A stretch of DNA of 64,000 nucleotides from Lineus longissimus (GCF_910592395.1 NC_088317.1:10604001-10668000); one strand, 5' to 3'. Positions 32,956-45,495 are shown, counted from the stretch's first letter. A program made the numbers and translations. The notes: generated by a model not told the origin, from the letters alone.

Positions 32956-34579
32956 TTAATAATAATGTCCTCTATCTGAAGCATGCTGAGTACAAAAAAT
33001 AAGTTCAAGGTAGTTGATATCTCCTGTTGTCATAGCATCCCAGTAGGGACCAGTTAGTTTGAAATAGCTGAGAGCAAGGCTTTGAATCATAGAAACCACA
33101 AAGGGATCCCTTAGATCATACATTACAGACAACACCTTTGTGTTGTTAGTGTCCAGTCCCTCAATGAACTCTATGATGTAAACCCTGTGGAGCAGTACTT
33201 GTGATGCGGTTTCAAAAAGACAGTTGAACCGCCTATCTTTGTAAGTACCAATTGTGAACTTGATATTGTTCTTCCTACAATAGGCTAGCCATCTTTCTCG
33301 TTGCCCATTCCTTTCATCCGGCAGCTGTCCAAGAACTTCAGAAGCCATCCGGATACATATGGAACCAGCCAGCTCCTTTCTCAGGTTCATGTTGTTGTCA
33401 CGACCAAGTTTTATACCAGAAGCTTCAAGTTCTTGTTGGATAATCATCAACTTCTTCGAAGCATAGCTGTGGTACCCTAGAAGCACATGCACCATGCAAT
33501 GAAAGGAGTGCACAATTCGGACATCGTCTCCATTTTCAGCTGTTCCAGGGAAGTCGGCCTTCCATGCTGATATCTGTTTATTTGAAAACTTTTCGTTCGC
33601 CGCACGATCTGTCATTAGGTAGGTCAGCGTCCGCACTATGTCATGAATGAGAGAACCACCACAGCACAGCTAGCCACTTCCTGCAGTTCATCCTAAACAA
33701 CCGAGGTGATTGTCTTTGTCGTTTCATCTGCGACATGTCTGAAGCCTAGGGTGAGCACTTCATTACTTGCTGTTGTGATCGAATTGCAGAGGATTTGTTT
33801 CTTCTGTCGAGAAGTGCCATCCTTGTGTACACCAATACGGTCTGCATCCTGAATCTGTTCACTATAAAACCGCTTGACTAAGTACTGTCCTTCATCAGTG
33901 ACATTCTTGACACACTGTCTTTGAGGGAGGTCGCAGTCCTTGAATGTATGATCGAATACCCTATTACCAATAGCTGCAATAACACATTGTATGTAGGGAC
34001 CTCCATAGCAATCAACTCCAAGATACAGCGGCGCATATTCACTGAAAAAATTCCTGCAGACTTTGTCACTATTTCTAGTTTGACTGTTGTAACAGTGTCA
34101 TCAGCCACCTTTGCATTGAGGGAAGAAATCTCTCGAGACAACTGTTGACACTTAGTTTTGTAGTAACTTTTTGAATTTCGTTCCTGAACCAAGATTTTGT
34201 CTAAGTCCTCCACCATTGCCTCCAGTTCAACTTTCTCTCGTTCAGATGATTCTAGTTGGTCCCGGAGTTCAACAATCTCCATCTCTGCAGTCAATTCCAT
34301 GGCGTGCATGGACATTTACATACTTTTCAATGCCTCATGTGCTTCTTTTGTGTCCTTAATTTTACGTTCTTACTGATGCAAATATAGTTCCTTTTTCTGA
34401 AGGGCATGGCTGAGTTCATTCAACCTTTTGACTTCGTCCGTAGGAGTACCTTCACAACCACTTTCATCAACAGGCAAGTCGACTTTAGTAACGTTGAATA
34501 TCATGCGATCAAGGGCATCTTTTTCCTTGTCCTTCCTAAGTTTGTTCAACTTGGAACGTTCACTTTGTAACGATATCAC
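32956..34579 (-). pseudogene. Transposase-like gene with N-terminal coiled coil (broken, family uncertain)
   Basis: Minus-strand blocks in one order: a charged coiled coil (SERSKLNKLRKDKEKDALD at 34550, then ELRDQLESSEREKVELEAMV near 34270); a block with DGTSRQKKQILCNSITTASN near 33790; and a long block with MTDRAANEKFSNKQISAW, FHCMVHVLLGYHSYASKKL and CLFETASQVLLHR. DGTSRQ and TDRAANEK are acidic motifs like those of DDE-type transposases of large uncharacterised invertebrate families, but I cannot name the superfamily. In-frame TAA codons at about 34369 and 34318, and a stop near 33695, show it is dead unless unseen introns remove them. Confidence 0.6.
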
Positions 34580-34677
34580 ATGATCCTGTATGTCCTGGTT
34601 ACAAGATGAGTTGTCTACTTTTGCTACTACACGTATCCAGCAACCTCAATTTTTTTTTTTTTACTTTTATCTCGGAC

Positions 34678-34703
34678 ATATTACATTACATTACATTACA
34701 TTA
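34678..34703. repeat. ATTAC pentanucleotide microsatellite
   Basis: Five consecutive ATTAC units; a related heptamer array (ATTACAC) lies at 57062-57096. Confidence 0.9.
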
Positions 34704-35228
34704 TAAAATTTGTGTGGGCCGCCTTTCCACCGCACAAATGGTGCTCAAGGCGCTGCCCCCTCAAAGTGCCTCGCGTACAGCCAGGTCTTTAACGATACAT
34801 ATATATACATAACGATATATGTCGAGAACAAGCCTGTTTGGCACATCCTCCAATGATGGTGGTGATTCTTGAAGAACATCTGCTGTCAGGCCAGCAGCCG
34901 CAACAAAGGGACCAATCCCTCCAGTGTCATTCTTCTTTTTCTTCTTTCTGACCAAATTGATTGATGTTACCCTGTAATTTGAAGAAAAAAGGTTCAATAT
35001 ATAATGACAAGTCACGACACTGAAATTGATAAAACAAGCGGTAGGGGCTTAACTTGAGCCTAGGGTTGACTTACTTTTTCATTAAGTTTCAATCAAAATA
35101 CTGAGAAAAGTTCCCATAAATGCAATTAAATATTCACATAATCATAGGATCAGCATGTATTTTTCATTTCCAATCAAAATAATATCTCAATCCAGTCACA
35201 ATTCCCCAGAAATGTTCATCAAAATGAT

Positions 35229-36925
35229 AACAAGAGGCCCAAGGGCCTGGCGCTCAGCTGAGTTAATATCATTAATATCTTCCCGGTGTTTAGTTCATTA
35301 TGCATGAAAATGGCATGCTCCATGGTATTTGATATCCTTTTGCGTTCACTACGGTACCAATGTTTTTGGTTGACATAATTATGCCACTGTTCATTCCTTA
35401 ATCCTGACCATAATTCGGGTGAAATCATCGTATGAAAATATTTACCGAAACATGAAGTTTATGCCATGAATGAGGATACTCATTGTCATAGCCTCGTTTA
35501 AAAGTACGAAGTATTTTCCCGCGAATATTCAAAACTGCTTGGCTCCTTGCCAGTTAAATAACATGTGACTATACACAAAATAAAAAACTTTGATGGAAAT
35601 TGTAAATCATTTTTTTATCTATCAGGGGAAACAAGCTGATGATGAGCAAATAAATCATTCATGAGAAATCGTTTTGTTGCTGAAGCTTGCATGACGAAGT
35701 TAATGCTAAACCTTTTCTTGTGCTCTACTGCGCCACCGTAGTCTTCTATTTAGACCAGCGATGACGTCATTTCTGGTGATTCCCTACGTTGTCCAATGAG
35801 CGCTTTTTAAAATGTGCCATTTGGTATTGTACAGAATGCAATGTATTTTTTCAGCGCTGCCAGTTGCCGAACAGAATGCCGTAGCTCCCTCAATTGCCAA
35901 TCAATTTTTATGGGAGTGACATTATTGTATTGCTTAGAATGTCTACTTTTTACTCATGAAAGAATCGTAGAACTAAAACATAATAGGCGAACAGAATCAT
36001 GCCGATTCACTGCACATACTGTGGGAATTCTCCACTTCAAAATACATCGGCGATGTCATCGCGAACAGAGCATGCACTTCCGATATCGTTTTCACAGAAA
36101 TGTGGCCAAATTTTCAAGAACTAATTTCTGAATTTAGTCCCTAAAGACCTTATGACTACCACTGAAACGAACTGGTGATAATATCGCCTACCAGACTACT
36201 TTTTAAGCAGAAAATTGGGTACTTGAGTGTCATTGAGCTCCAAGATTATTGCACATGGCGTAAACAACATGCCGCCATTTTGTCTCCGCTTCGGTATTTC
36301 GTACGCCGCTTATAATGCACCTTCTCAATTAAAACCAACATAATAAGGCCTTACATCGTTGATTGAATAGGAACACCACACAAAACACAATAAAGTGGGG
36401 GTACAATCGATTACGAAGCTGAAGTGAACAGTGATTTATTCCTGGAGCTACTGCTTTTGTTGTGTAGCTGCCATGTTTTGAGAACTGGCAAATAGGAGAC
36501 TTCATTGATGGCTGACGTCATCAGGCGGGAATTTGAATCGGCAGAAATAATTAAAAGGCAGGTAGCGCCCTCTCCTGTTAAAATTTTGAACTTTTTCTCA
36601 ATAAAATAGATTTTCAAGAATTTTATCTTAATATTAGAGCATATTTCGACTAATTCTGCTGCTCCTAGGCCGATATAGGCCAGTTTTCTTCATGCACTCT
36701 CGCTCGCAGGAAGTAGGTCGAATGGCGACAAATTTTGTTTTGAAAGTAGAGTTTGACCAGAAGTATCCAGAAATGCAAAATTGAAGTCTCTAGGTCTTAC
36801 GGTTACAAAATGTGCACCATGGGTTTAACGGACGGATGGATGGATGGATGGATGGATGGATGGACAGACGGACGCCACTGAACAACTTATTTGACAAGCT
36901 TGGCTGACTTAGTCAGCTGAGCTAA
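35229..36925 (+). mobile_element. Candidate complete non-autonomous element with hairpin tail
   Basis: Starts with the family's 5' signature (AACAAGAGGCCCAAGGGCCT, GGCGCTCAGCTGAG) and ends, in the same orientation, with GATGGATGG repeats, GACGGACGCCA, the hairpin GCTGAC-TTA-GTCAGC at 36903-36917 and TGAGCTAAAA. The inner 5' CAGCTGAG and the 3' CAGCTGAGC are related by inversion. The interior does not resemble the monomer type, so this would be a second, about 1.7-kb subfamily. It has not been verified by an independent full-length copy, since the copy at position 1 is truncated. Confidence 0.45.
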
Positions 36926-37590
36926 AAATACAGAGAAAACTCACCCTGGTTTTCTGTCAAAACGTCTACCATAACAGATGAACTGAGCGCAGGAATCTGG
37001 GTTTTTCTACGAGTCTTCGATCGTCGACATCAATTAGAATTGGACAAAATAACTCCACAAAACGGCCAGTTCCAAAAGCACGTTGACATTGAGAATCAAA
37101 ATATAGGAAAATACCACTTTCTAACTGCTCGTTATGACTAATTTAGATTGGAACTATGTTTTGAAATGAACGTACACACTCTACATACATTTGCAAAACG
37201 TCCGTCACATTATCAGCCTCGGCTGAAATGCATTAGGGCAATGCCTTATGTGTAGCACGTTCAGTACATTACAGAGACAGGTAGGATCGAGGCCATTTTG
37301 CCAGTTTTGAGCAGACGACAATTTCCAGCTTAAAATTGAAATCGACCAATTACTGCCAATTACGGGGCGTTTAGTCTTTCTGCTGTAAAAAGCTATAATC
37401 CTATCGAAACAAGAGTTAAAAATATTGGTATCCTGGCACATTTCCTGGCCTAACTACAGCAAATTCTGAAGGAAATGCAATTATTTTGCTGGAACTACTT
37501 TCGGCCAGCTCCAGTACAAACCATAAGCTACGCTGCAAAGCCAGCATAGCTAGAAATAGAAGAACAATAAATAAATAATACATACAGGTT
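36722..37590. repeat. Dispersed repeat, copy B (partner at 1-853)
   Basis: Nearly identical to 1-853, including flanking sequence beyond the hairpin tail (to CATACAGGTT), so the duplicated unit is larger than the short element alone. The GATG microsatellite is about 16 bp longer here. Confidence 0.85.
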
Positions 37591-38469
37591 AAAAAATGAT
37601 TGTTTATTTACAAATTATGATTCTACAAGTCAGTTCCCCTATCCGAGAACAGAACAGTTGCGCCCCGCAAATCACAGATCGAATACAGGTCATGTGACCA
37701 TGTGACGCTTCCGGGAAGGGAGCGTGCTACAATAGACTCAACCGGACTCGATATGGATTCTGGGAATCCCGTCGGTGATCAATGAAGCGCAGGGTGACCA
37801 GTTTTTAAGTGTTGATTTATCATAGAAATAAATTTAAGATTCCTAATCCAAGTATGTCATTTGAATCTATGATGATTAGAAAAACTTACCACGATCTTTA
37901 TTTCGATCATGCAGTACGATTTTTGCATGAAATTTTAACTTGAAAATGTCCAAGTTCTCCCATTGAAACCACTGCCGTTATCTTGTAAAAATTAAGTTAT
38001 GCGGGGTATGATGAAAGGCATCATCTGATTGGCTGCAAAATTCTCTGACATTTATTGCTTGTTTTAGCATGTTTGATGTACAGTAGGGTCAGTTAGAGCA
38101 AGCCTGGGTAGATTGCGCCTTGGTACCGGACTTTGGCAGTTGTATGTTGGCGCTATACATCGCGAAAGTCGGACCCAATTTTGCAACACGTGACCACCCT
38201 GTGATCCCTGGATTTTCAAGTTTTGGGATTCAATTCAGTTTCGCCAGATTCTGAGAAATATCACTGAACTTCAACTGCCAGAATCTCAGATTCTTTGTGT
38301 AAATATGTACATACTATATACCAGCATTAAGCTTAGAACAAGCACAACGCAATGCGACTAACACTGAACAGTTTACATGTACAGCCTGAGCTGTGCGCAG
38401 CGAAATGTGAGACTGCACTTGCTGCACTCGCCGATCTTTTTCAAGGTCATTTTGTGGTAGCAAGAGGGT
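37591..38469. other. Intron, nothing recognised
   Basis: No exon, RNA gene or repeat boundary is supported. Confidence 0.35.
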
Positions 38470-38835
38470 TAATAGTGGCACTTTCACAGAACAATCTCTG
38501 TATCTCAGAGATGTCCTACTTTTGACACTATTGAACAGTCTCCCTGATTTAGAGATACATTTTAATAGTGTCACAGTCAAGGCCAATGAACAGTCTGTGT
38601 CTTGGAGTTGTACTTACATTTTAAAATAGAGCCACTGTCGAGATCAAAGAACAGTCCCTGTGTCTCAGACTCAGAGATGTGCCACTTTTGACACCAATGA
38701 ACAGTCTCCCTGTTTTAGAAATAGTACTAGCACTAATAATGCCAGTCAAGACCAAAGAAGCGTCTCAGAGATGTACTTACATTAATAGTGCCACTGTCAA
38801 GACCAATGAACAGTCTTCGTGATTCCGAGTTGTAA
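38470..38835. repeat. Minisatellite, main array
   Basis: About six degenerate units of 55-65 bp, each with GTGTCTCAGAGATGT, ACTTACATTAATAGTGCCACTG and TCAAGACCAATGAACAGTCT. Shorter blocks of the same unit flank the Gypsy element at 24715 and 30105. Confidence 0.75.
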
Positions 38836-39089
38836 TCCAGGGATGTTGGGGCAACTTGAAAGTAAAGGAAGAATCATATTGAAAATTTTTGCGATTTAAA
38901 GCCATCAAAATCAAGTCGCACGAGTCAGAACTGGGAAGCCTTATTCAGCAAACTAACCAAGTTATCAGTTTTATAGAGCTGTTGCGGAAATCTAGGGTAG
39001 TAATCTCACTCTTCTGCTATTTCTTGTCACAATTATTGTGCAGCTCCCCAGGGAACATGGAATATTGGTAGCATTTCCCCCAGACTTAC

Positions 39090-39157
39090 CTGGCATACTG
39101 TGGCAGATACTTGGCCAGTACTGACCAGTATCCCTTTTCAACCAAACTCGCACAGTC
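39090..39157 (-). CDS. WDFY2: WDFY1/2-like protein, second exon
   Basis: A 68-nt exon encoding [20 protein letters not shown] then MP, almost identical to the corresponding segment of vertebrate WDFY1/2 ([16 protein letters not shown]), the first WD-repeat strand region. The minus strand shows a clear acceptor (ATGTTATTTCAG) and donor (CCAG followed by GTAAGT). The first base completes the Arg codon left by exon 1 at 55809 (DDR then TVRVW), confirming the join across a 16.6-kb intron. It leaves one base for the next exon, which I could not find. Confidence 0.95.
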
Positions 39158-39302
39158 CTGAAATAACATGAAATGCCAAATAAATTGCTTTCGCCACTTT
39201 GGGGTACCCACAAAACGAAGCATACAAGCAGTGTTCGACAGAGACAGGGTGCCGATAAAATAAGAATACTGCTTGAATGTGTGATCTGAGTCACCAGATT
39301 GC

Positions 39303-39378
39303 ACGAGTTGATTTTCTCCGGCCTTAGAAAGCTCGAGACTGGAGGTCGAGAGCTTTCAGGCCTGAGAAAATTAACGAG
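39303..39378. repeat. Fold-back inverted repeat
   Basis: About 34-base arms (GAGTTGATTTTCTC, GGCCT, AAAGCTC and their inverses) with a few mismatches surround a short loop. Directly after it GGATCACACAC is repeated twice. It may be a fold-back end of a lost element. Confidence 0.55.
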
Positions 39379-39496
39379 TGACGAGGATCACACACGGATC
39401 ACACACAAGGGCAGTATTATACCACACATATTCCTATAAATACCAAGGAAATTTTGATTAAAAGGCAATATTTGTAATTTTGTTGACCAAAAATCT

Positions 39497-42400
39497 CTTC
39501 ATCAAGACACTTGAATATCACAAGGGTTGCCCGAAAATCATTCGAGCCGACCGTGGAACGGAAAATGGACATATAGAACACATGCAAACGTTTCTTCGAG
39601 AGAACAACAACGGGAACGATGAACGCAATTTTCAGTACGGAAAAAGTACTGCAAATCAGCGTTTAGAGTCATTTTGGGGTATACTGCGAAAGCAAAATGC
39701 TGAATATTGGATTGCCATATTTAAGGAATTGGAAGGAAAAGGTCATTTCAGTGGTGACAAGAAAGACCAGCAGTTGGTACGATTTTGCTTCATGAATCTG
39801 ATACAGGTAACGACATTATATATATATATATAACATTACTGTAAAATCGGACGGATCAGAATGTCCATCCCACTTTGGCAAGGTTTTGTTGGTTACTGAA
39901 AAATTGGCAATGACCATAAATTGAATTAAAAGGGCTGGCCATACATGCAAACTGAATGAATTTGAGATTGCATTTTCACACTAAGTTTGGCCCTAGGGTC
40001 GCTTATTGGGCGTGTTTTTGGTTATACGGCAAAGGCATCCGGCACTACTAGACAAAGTAATCTACATATATTATATTGACAAAGTAATTTACGTGTTATT
40101 TATACATTTCTCAAGTAGGCGGTCTCTGTTTTAGCAATCATAGCTTTCTGTATTTTCAGGAGGAGTTGGACGAAGTCTGCATGCTTCGGAACGCATACAG
40201 AATCAGAAAGTACAACAATACCAATCTCCAACACGGACGACCTTTTATGATGTACTTCGTGCCAGAGCTGTTTGATGCTGAAGACGGCCTTTGCGATGTT
40301 GATGAAATGAAGATCGAGCTTTGCCGGGGAGAGTGTTCCCTCAAGTCTCAATTTACATGTTACAAGGACATGTATGATCTTTGCTGCTTACTTATGAACG
40401 AACGTGGTCTTGCGATGCCAAATGATCCAGATGAGGCTAGAAACCTGTACATAACACTCAAAGCTGTCATTGATACACCTTTTAACGCGTGCTAGGTTCT
40501 TCGCGCTTTGCAGATATATTTCTCGCAAACGGCGCAGCCCAAAGCCCTCTGTGCTCTACACGATTTTTGAGTCCGACATGATCTGTATGGCTACTCTGTC
40601 GTTAAGGGTACATGTTATGGGACGGGAACTTGCTTGGTCCTTAAAGCTGAACGGCATGCATAAAACCAGCGCATTGCACATTACAGCCACTACTGTAAAT
40701 ATTTTAATGGGTAACCCGGCAATTGTTTTTCTTCAATCTAAAATCCTCACTGGTCCAACGATTCGATTAAGAGAAACCAAATTTTGAAGTAATACTGGTA
40801 TGCCAAATAATTTTGGGTCCGGCACAGCGGTCCAAAAGCGATGTGACATATCATGGACATTTACTTAGTGGAGCCGGCTATACATGCTAGTCATGTTAGT
40901 CATTCAATCGTTTTTGGAGCCCATTGTGTTGTCCCACTAAAACCTGGCGGATAACGTTAGGAAGTGCTGGTTTTAATAATATTTAACAACAGATAAAATG
41001 TAATCAGAACATTACTGTTTTATTAAATAGATACGCGTACCAAGCTATTCTGTTTTCATGTTGATCGTACAGTTATTGTGCATAATAAAAAAATAATTTC
41101 TATCACACAACTTTTTTCCCCGATTGTTTTGTAGTAGTATCCATCCAGCATTATCAGCAACAAGCCCTACACAATTACGGCTAAGGATGGCTTTTCCCTG
41201 CTATTATTGATGGTTCTACTATCGCCGAATCGGTAGATGTCGTCCTAGGTAAGCGTTAAGTTTACTCAGGACCAACCTGGGTAAGACTAAATGTTACCCA
41301 ATATCGTTCTGGGTAAACTTTAGACCACTAAAGTTAGAAATTCGCGCACTTTCCAACCTGCGGTCGAGGTTGCTGAAAAACAGTACGTGACTTGTGTTAC
41401 TGCAGAGGGTTTAAAACGTTATTTGAACTCTGTCCCATAATTTCGAGACGGTCACTTCACATCTTAAGATAGAGAAATAAAAAAGAAACTAGTGGAGGTC
41501 GTCGATGGAAAATCAAAACTCCGTGAGGGGCAAAACTGGATCCAACAAGAGGCCCATAGGCCTGGCGCTCAAATGAGTTGCATTTATCGTATCCGCTTGA
41601 GCTGGACAGTGCCATGAAATGGTGAGGTATTCCAAATGTTGTTGTGGTAATTGTATGTTTTTTTTTCCTTTAGAAATTCCTCAGATTCTAAAGGTATCTG
41701 GGCACACCACACAAATACGTACCATTGCTCTGTAGTATTTTGCTTCCCCAAATGTGAAATGTACGTAAATTGAGTGGTTAAAATTGCAGTCTCGGTTTGA
41801 GTGTTGAATGGCCTCGATTTCGTAACTCGATCGCTCGAGATAAATAACTCGATCGCCCAAGTAATATCTCCATCGCCCGAGATGTTAGTGGACCCCCGTT
41901 AGGAACCGCACACTCACGTGTACCTAATGCTTTAATGCGCTAAGACACTGCATTCACGACAGATCACCGTGTGATGAGGAGATGATTGAACTTTAGATTT
42001 TGACCCCTAAACTAGGACTAAGGGATATGAAAGGGGCACAAACGTGTGAGTAAGAATCCGTATTTCGCTATCTGTGATTTGGACTATCAGTTTCGATCAG
42101 ATATTCAGACCAATTGTTCTTTTATGCAGATCAGACCAACGAACCCTACTCGATGATGCCAGAAGCTCAAAGCAGATGTTTATGTTGGACTCGATATTAA
42201 AGACCCCACTTTAACACACCTTTTTATCGTCTTCCGTGTGTTCATCCCTGAGTTTGAAGGCTAAGCCACCCACACTGATACGTTTAGAAGACGATGAGCA
42301 TGCTGACGAAACCAAGAAGTCTACAGTTTTGATGTAAAAGTACCGTGAGTTAGTCCGATTTCTGAAGATTTCGACATTGCAGAGTCCTCGATTCCTGGAA

Positions 42401-43540
42401 CCGAGGTTGTTGCTGTATTGATATTACGTACAACACACTGCCGCGTCATTGAATTTTGTGACCTGGAGACGAGGTTGCCTGCCAGCCACACCTGCAGAGC
42501 TACGCCGCTATAACAGTGAGGCTCCAAAAGGGGATTCACGTCCAAGATGAGTGGAAAAGAGAATCGAAATACAAGCGCGGGAAATGATGATGGCGCTGAA
42601 GATGAGTTCCATTTAGGTGACGAACCAAATCAAGATGAGTTTGAAGAGGACGATCAACATCCTAGTGAAGATAGAAGACAGTTAAGGAGTGGTTTCTCAG
42701 CCCAGATGAAAGGAGCGGAGTTGAAGCAGCTCAGTCGTAGCAGATCCGCTTTGACCGCCCGAATTACTGCTAAGAAGAATTGTTTATCAAGACTAATGGA
42801 AGGTACCGATACCGATAAGGTGAAAACAATATTGCGGCAAATGAAAGAGCTGATGGACAAGTTTCTTGGCTGTCATAATGAGTATCAAGCACGACTTCCT
42901 GTGAAAGAGAGAGAACGGGACCAGGCCTACTGCGACACCAGATTGGACGATTATGAACAGTTTGAAGCCGAAGTCGCGGGTTGGTTGGATACAATGGTAG
43001 TCATGGAAACAGAGGGATTGACTCAACCTGAAACTTCGAGAGGAGTATTTGGCCGAATTGACGTCCGTGCGTCGCCGTTTACACCAGCACATCAGTCAAC
43101 GAGAATGTCGGATCCGTTACCACCAGATCTTACAATGATTTCAAATGTAACACAAGCTACCGAACGAGCACTTTCAGCAATTGCTGACACGCAAAGGGAT
43201 CTGACGAAACAAATGAGGATTCCTAGAGCCGAACCAGAGATATTTGGTGGAGATGAGACCAAGTTCCGTGAGTTCTTCATTGACTTCCAAGAGTACGTAG
43301 CTAAATGGACCGACACGGACAGAGAGAGGCTAACACAGTTACGAGCATACACGTCAGGAACACCGCATGAATTAGTGCGTGGCTGTGTCCATCTGAGACC
43401 TGAAGAAGGGTACGCAGAGGCTCTTAGACTACTAGAAACAAGATACGGAGCACCGTACGACACCAGCAGAGCATATATCAGGAAAATATCAGCCTGGCTG
43501 AAGTTGAGTATGAAGGCTGCAGAAGATATGGATCGATTTG
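39497..43540 (+). repeat. Perfect 4,044-bp duplicate of 44497-48540
   Basis: Identical to 44497-48540 wherever compared, with an offset of exactly 5,000. It holds the 3' part of the transposase exon, its intron and last exon (40160-40495), the inner right inverted end, a BEL 5' LTR (41883-42274) and the first 331 codons of BEL gag, broken off at 43540. Its left border lies mid-transposase and its right border mid-gag, so neither matches an element end. Confidence 0.95.
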
Positions 43541-43660
43541 TAAATTTGTATTTTCTTTGTGTCTTGTTGAAAAATAAACATCGCATCCTTTGCTCAAGAT
43601 CGTTTTGAGCCATAATTAAGATCTAGATGGTGCATTTGGTTTGTGTTGATGAAGGATGGT
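43541..43660. other. Unique spacer and 8-bp left target duplication
   Basis: Short unique host sequence; AGGATGGT at 43653-43660 is the left copy of the target duplication found again at 53923-53930. Confidence 0.85.
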
Positions 43661-43982
43661 ACGGTGGCTGGGAAAGGACATCACATGATTTATTTTTTTT
43701 CAGCATAAATTTTTTTTTTTCATGAAATATCTCGATCGATGGACTTATTATCTCTATCGATCGAGATATCATCTCAGGCGATCGAGTTAATTATCTCGGG
43801 CGATCGAGATATTATCTCAGGCGATCGAGATATTATCTCGGGCGATCAAGTTATTTATCTCGGGCGATCGAGATATTATCTCAGGCGATCGAGATATTAT
43901 CTCGGGCGATCGAGTTATTTATCTCGAGCGATCGAGATATTATCTCGGGCGATCGAGTTACGAAATCGAGGCCGTTTAACAT
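43661..43982 (+). repeat. Left terminal inverted repeat with palindromic 21-22-bp array
   Basis: After the conserved outer 45 bases and T- and A-rich runs comes an array (43757-43972) of about nine units of 21 or 22 bp, of the form GCGATCGAGATATTATCTCGG or GCGATCGAGTTATTTATCTCGG. Each unit is itself nearly palindromic (CGAGATAT-TATCTCG). The inner border is near CGAAATCGAGGCC, six bases before the transposase ATG. Confidence 0.9.
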
Positions 43983-43987
43983 TCAAC

Positions 43988-45495
43988 ATGGATGACACCG
44001 TGAAAAGTCTGTTCCATCTCGGGCTTAGTCAAGCTGAAATGTGCTCTGTTCTCGCTCAGAGATTCGATTATAATGTAAGCGAACGGCAATTACGTAGAGT
44101 TCTTTCACGGCTACGTTTGTACAGGCGGAAGACATTTTCCGATTTAAATGATGTTGTCGACTTCGTGAGCGGAGAGCTAGCTAAATCGGGACAGCTTCTT
44201 GGCTACAGATTTATGCACTTGAAATGCATTACCAATCCATTAGTGGTCAGCAAAGAAGCTGTCAAAATAATTCTGAAGCATCTTGACCCAGAGGGTGTTG
44301 AACTGAGAAGGCGTAGGAGACTTGTGAGAAGAAGATATCGTGTAAAGGGGCCTAATTATGTGTGGCACCTTGATGGCTATGATAAACTAAAGCCATTTGG
44401 TATCTGATTACATGGCTGTGTTGACGGGTTTTCAAGGCACATTTTGTGGCTTGAAGCATACAAGACGAACAGTGATCCCGCCGTCATAGGCAGTTACTTC
44501 ATCAAGACACTTGAATATCACAAGGGTTGCCCGAAAATCATTCGAGCCGACCGTGGAACGGAAAATGGACATATAGAACACATGCAAACGTTTCTTCGAG
44601 AGAACAACAACGGGAACGATGAACGCAATTTTCAGTACGGAAAAAGTACTGCAAATCAGCGTTTAGAGTCATTTTGGGGTATACTGCGAAAGCAAAATGC
44701 TGAATATTGGATTGCCATATTTAAGGAATTGGAAGGAAAAGGTCATTTCAGTGGTGACAAGAAAGACCAGCAGTTGGTACGATTTTGCTTCATGAATCTG
44801 ATACAGGTAACGACATTATATATATATATATAACATTACTGTAAAATCGGACGGATCAGAATGTCCATCCCACTTTGGCAAGGTTTTGTTGGTTACTGAA
44901 AAATTGGCAATGACCATAAATTGAATTAAAAGGGCTGGCCATACATGCAAACTGAATGAATTTGAGATTGCATTTTCACACTAAGTTTGGCCCTAGGGTC
45001 GCTTATTGGGCGTGTTTTTGGTTATACGGCAAAGGCATCCGGCACTACTAGACAAAGTAATCTACATATATTATATTGACAAAGTAATTTACGTGTTATT
45101 TATACATTTCTCAAGTAGGCGGTCTCTGTTTTAGCAATCATAGCTTTCTGTATTTTCAGGAGGAGTTGGACGAAGTCTGCATGCTTCGGAACGCATACAG
45201 AATCAGAAAGTACAACAATACCAATCTCCAACACGGACGACCTTTTATGATGTACTTCGTGCCAGAGCTGTTTGATGCTGAAGACGGCCTTTGCGATGTT
45301 GATGAAATGAAGATCGAGCTTTGCCGGGGAGAGTGTTCCCTCAAGTCTCAATTTACATGTTACAAGGACATGTATGATCTTTGCTGCTTACTTATGAACG
45401 AACGTGGTCTTGCGATGCCAAATGATCCAGATGAGGCTAGAAACCTGTACATAACACTCAAAGCTGTCATTGATACACCTTTTAACGCGTGCTAG
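43988..45495 (+). pseudogene. Integrase-core (DDE) transposase, two exons, one in-frame TGA
   Basis: Exon 1 is 43988-44806 and exon 2 45160-45495; the intron has donor CAG/GTAACG and acceptor TATTTTCAG, phase 0. An N-terminal helix-turn-helix region (LGLSQAEMCSVLAQRF, SERQLRRVLSRL) precedes a rve-type core: first Asp in WHLDGYDKLKPFG, second in IRADRGTENGHI, Glu in ANQRLESFWG, with 38 residues between the second Asp and the Glu. Exon 2 ends in a conserved cysteine-containing block (GRPFMMYFVPELF, DLCCLLMNERG). A TGA at 44405-44407 lies between FGI and LHGCVDGFSR, where I expect Cys; the frame is open on both sides. A second, 5'-truncated copy of this gene lies at 39497-40495. Confidence 0.85.

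Noticed and set aside
38470-38835. CRISPR-like array
   Set aside because: Units are contiguous and degenerate without spacers, and the DNA is eukaryotic; it is a minisatellite.
39086-39304. A 72-codon minus-strand frame through the second WDFY exon
   Set aside because: The conserved [16 protein letters not shown] reading lies in another frame with matching splice phases; this frame is a shadow.
42547-43608. A separate 353-codon gag-like gene
   Set aside because: It is the truncated gag of the duplicated 4-kb segment, running into unrelated sequence after 43540.
44405-44407. Selenocysteine at the transposase TGA
   Set aside because: No recoding hairpin was evident and a one-base change from a Cys codon explains it.
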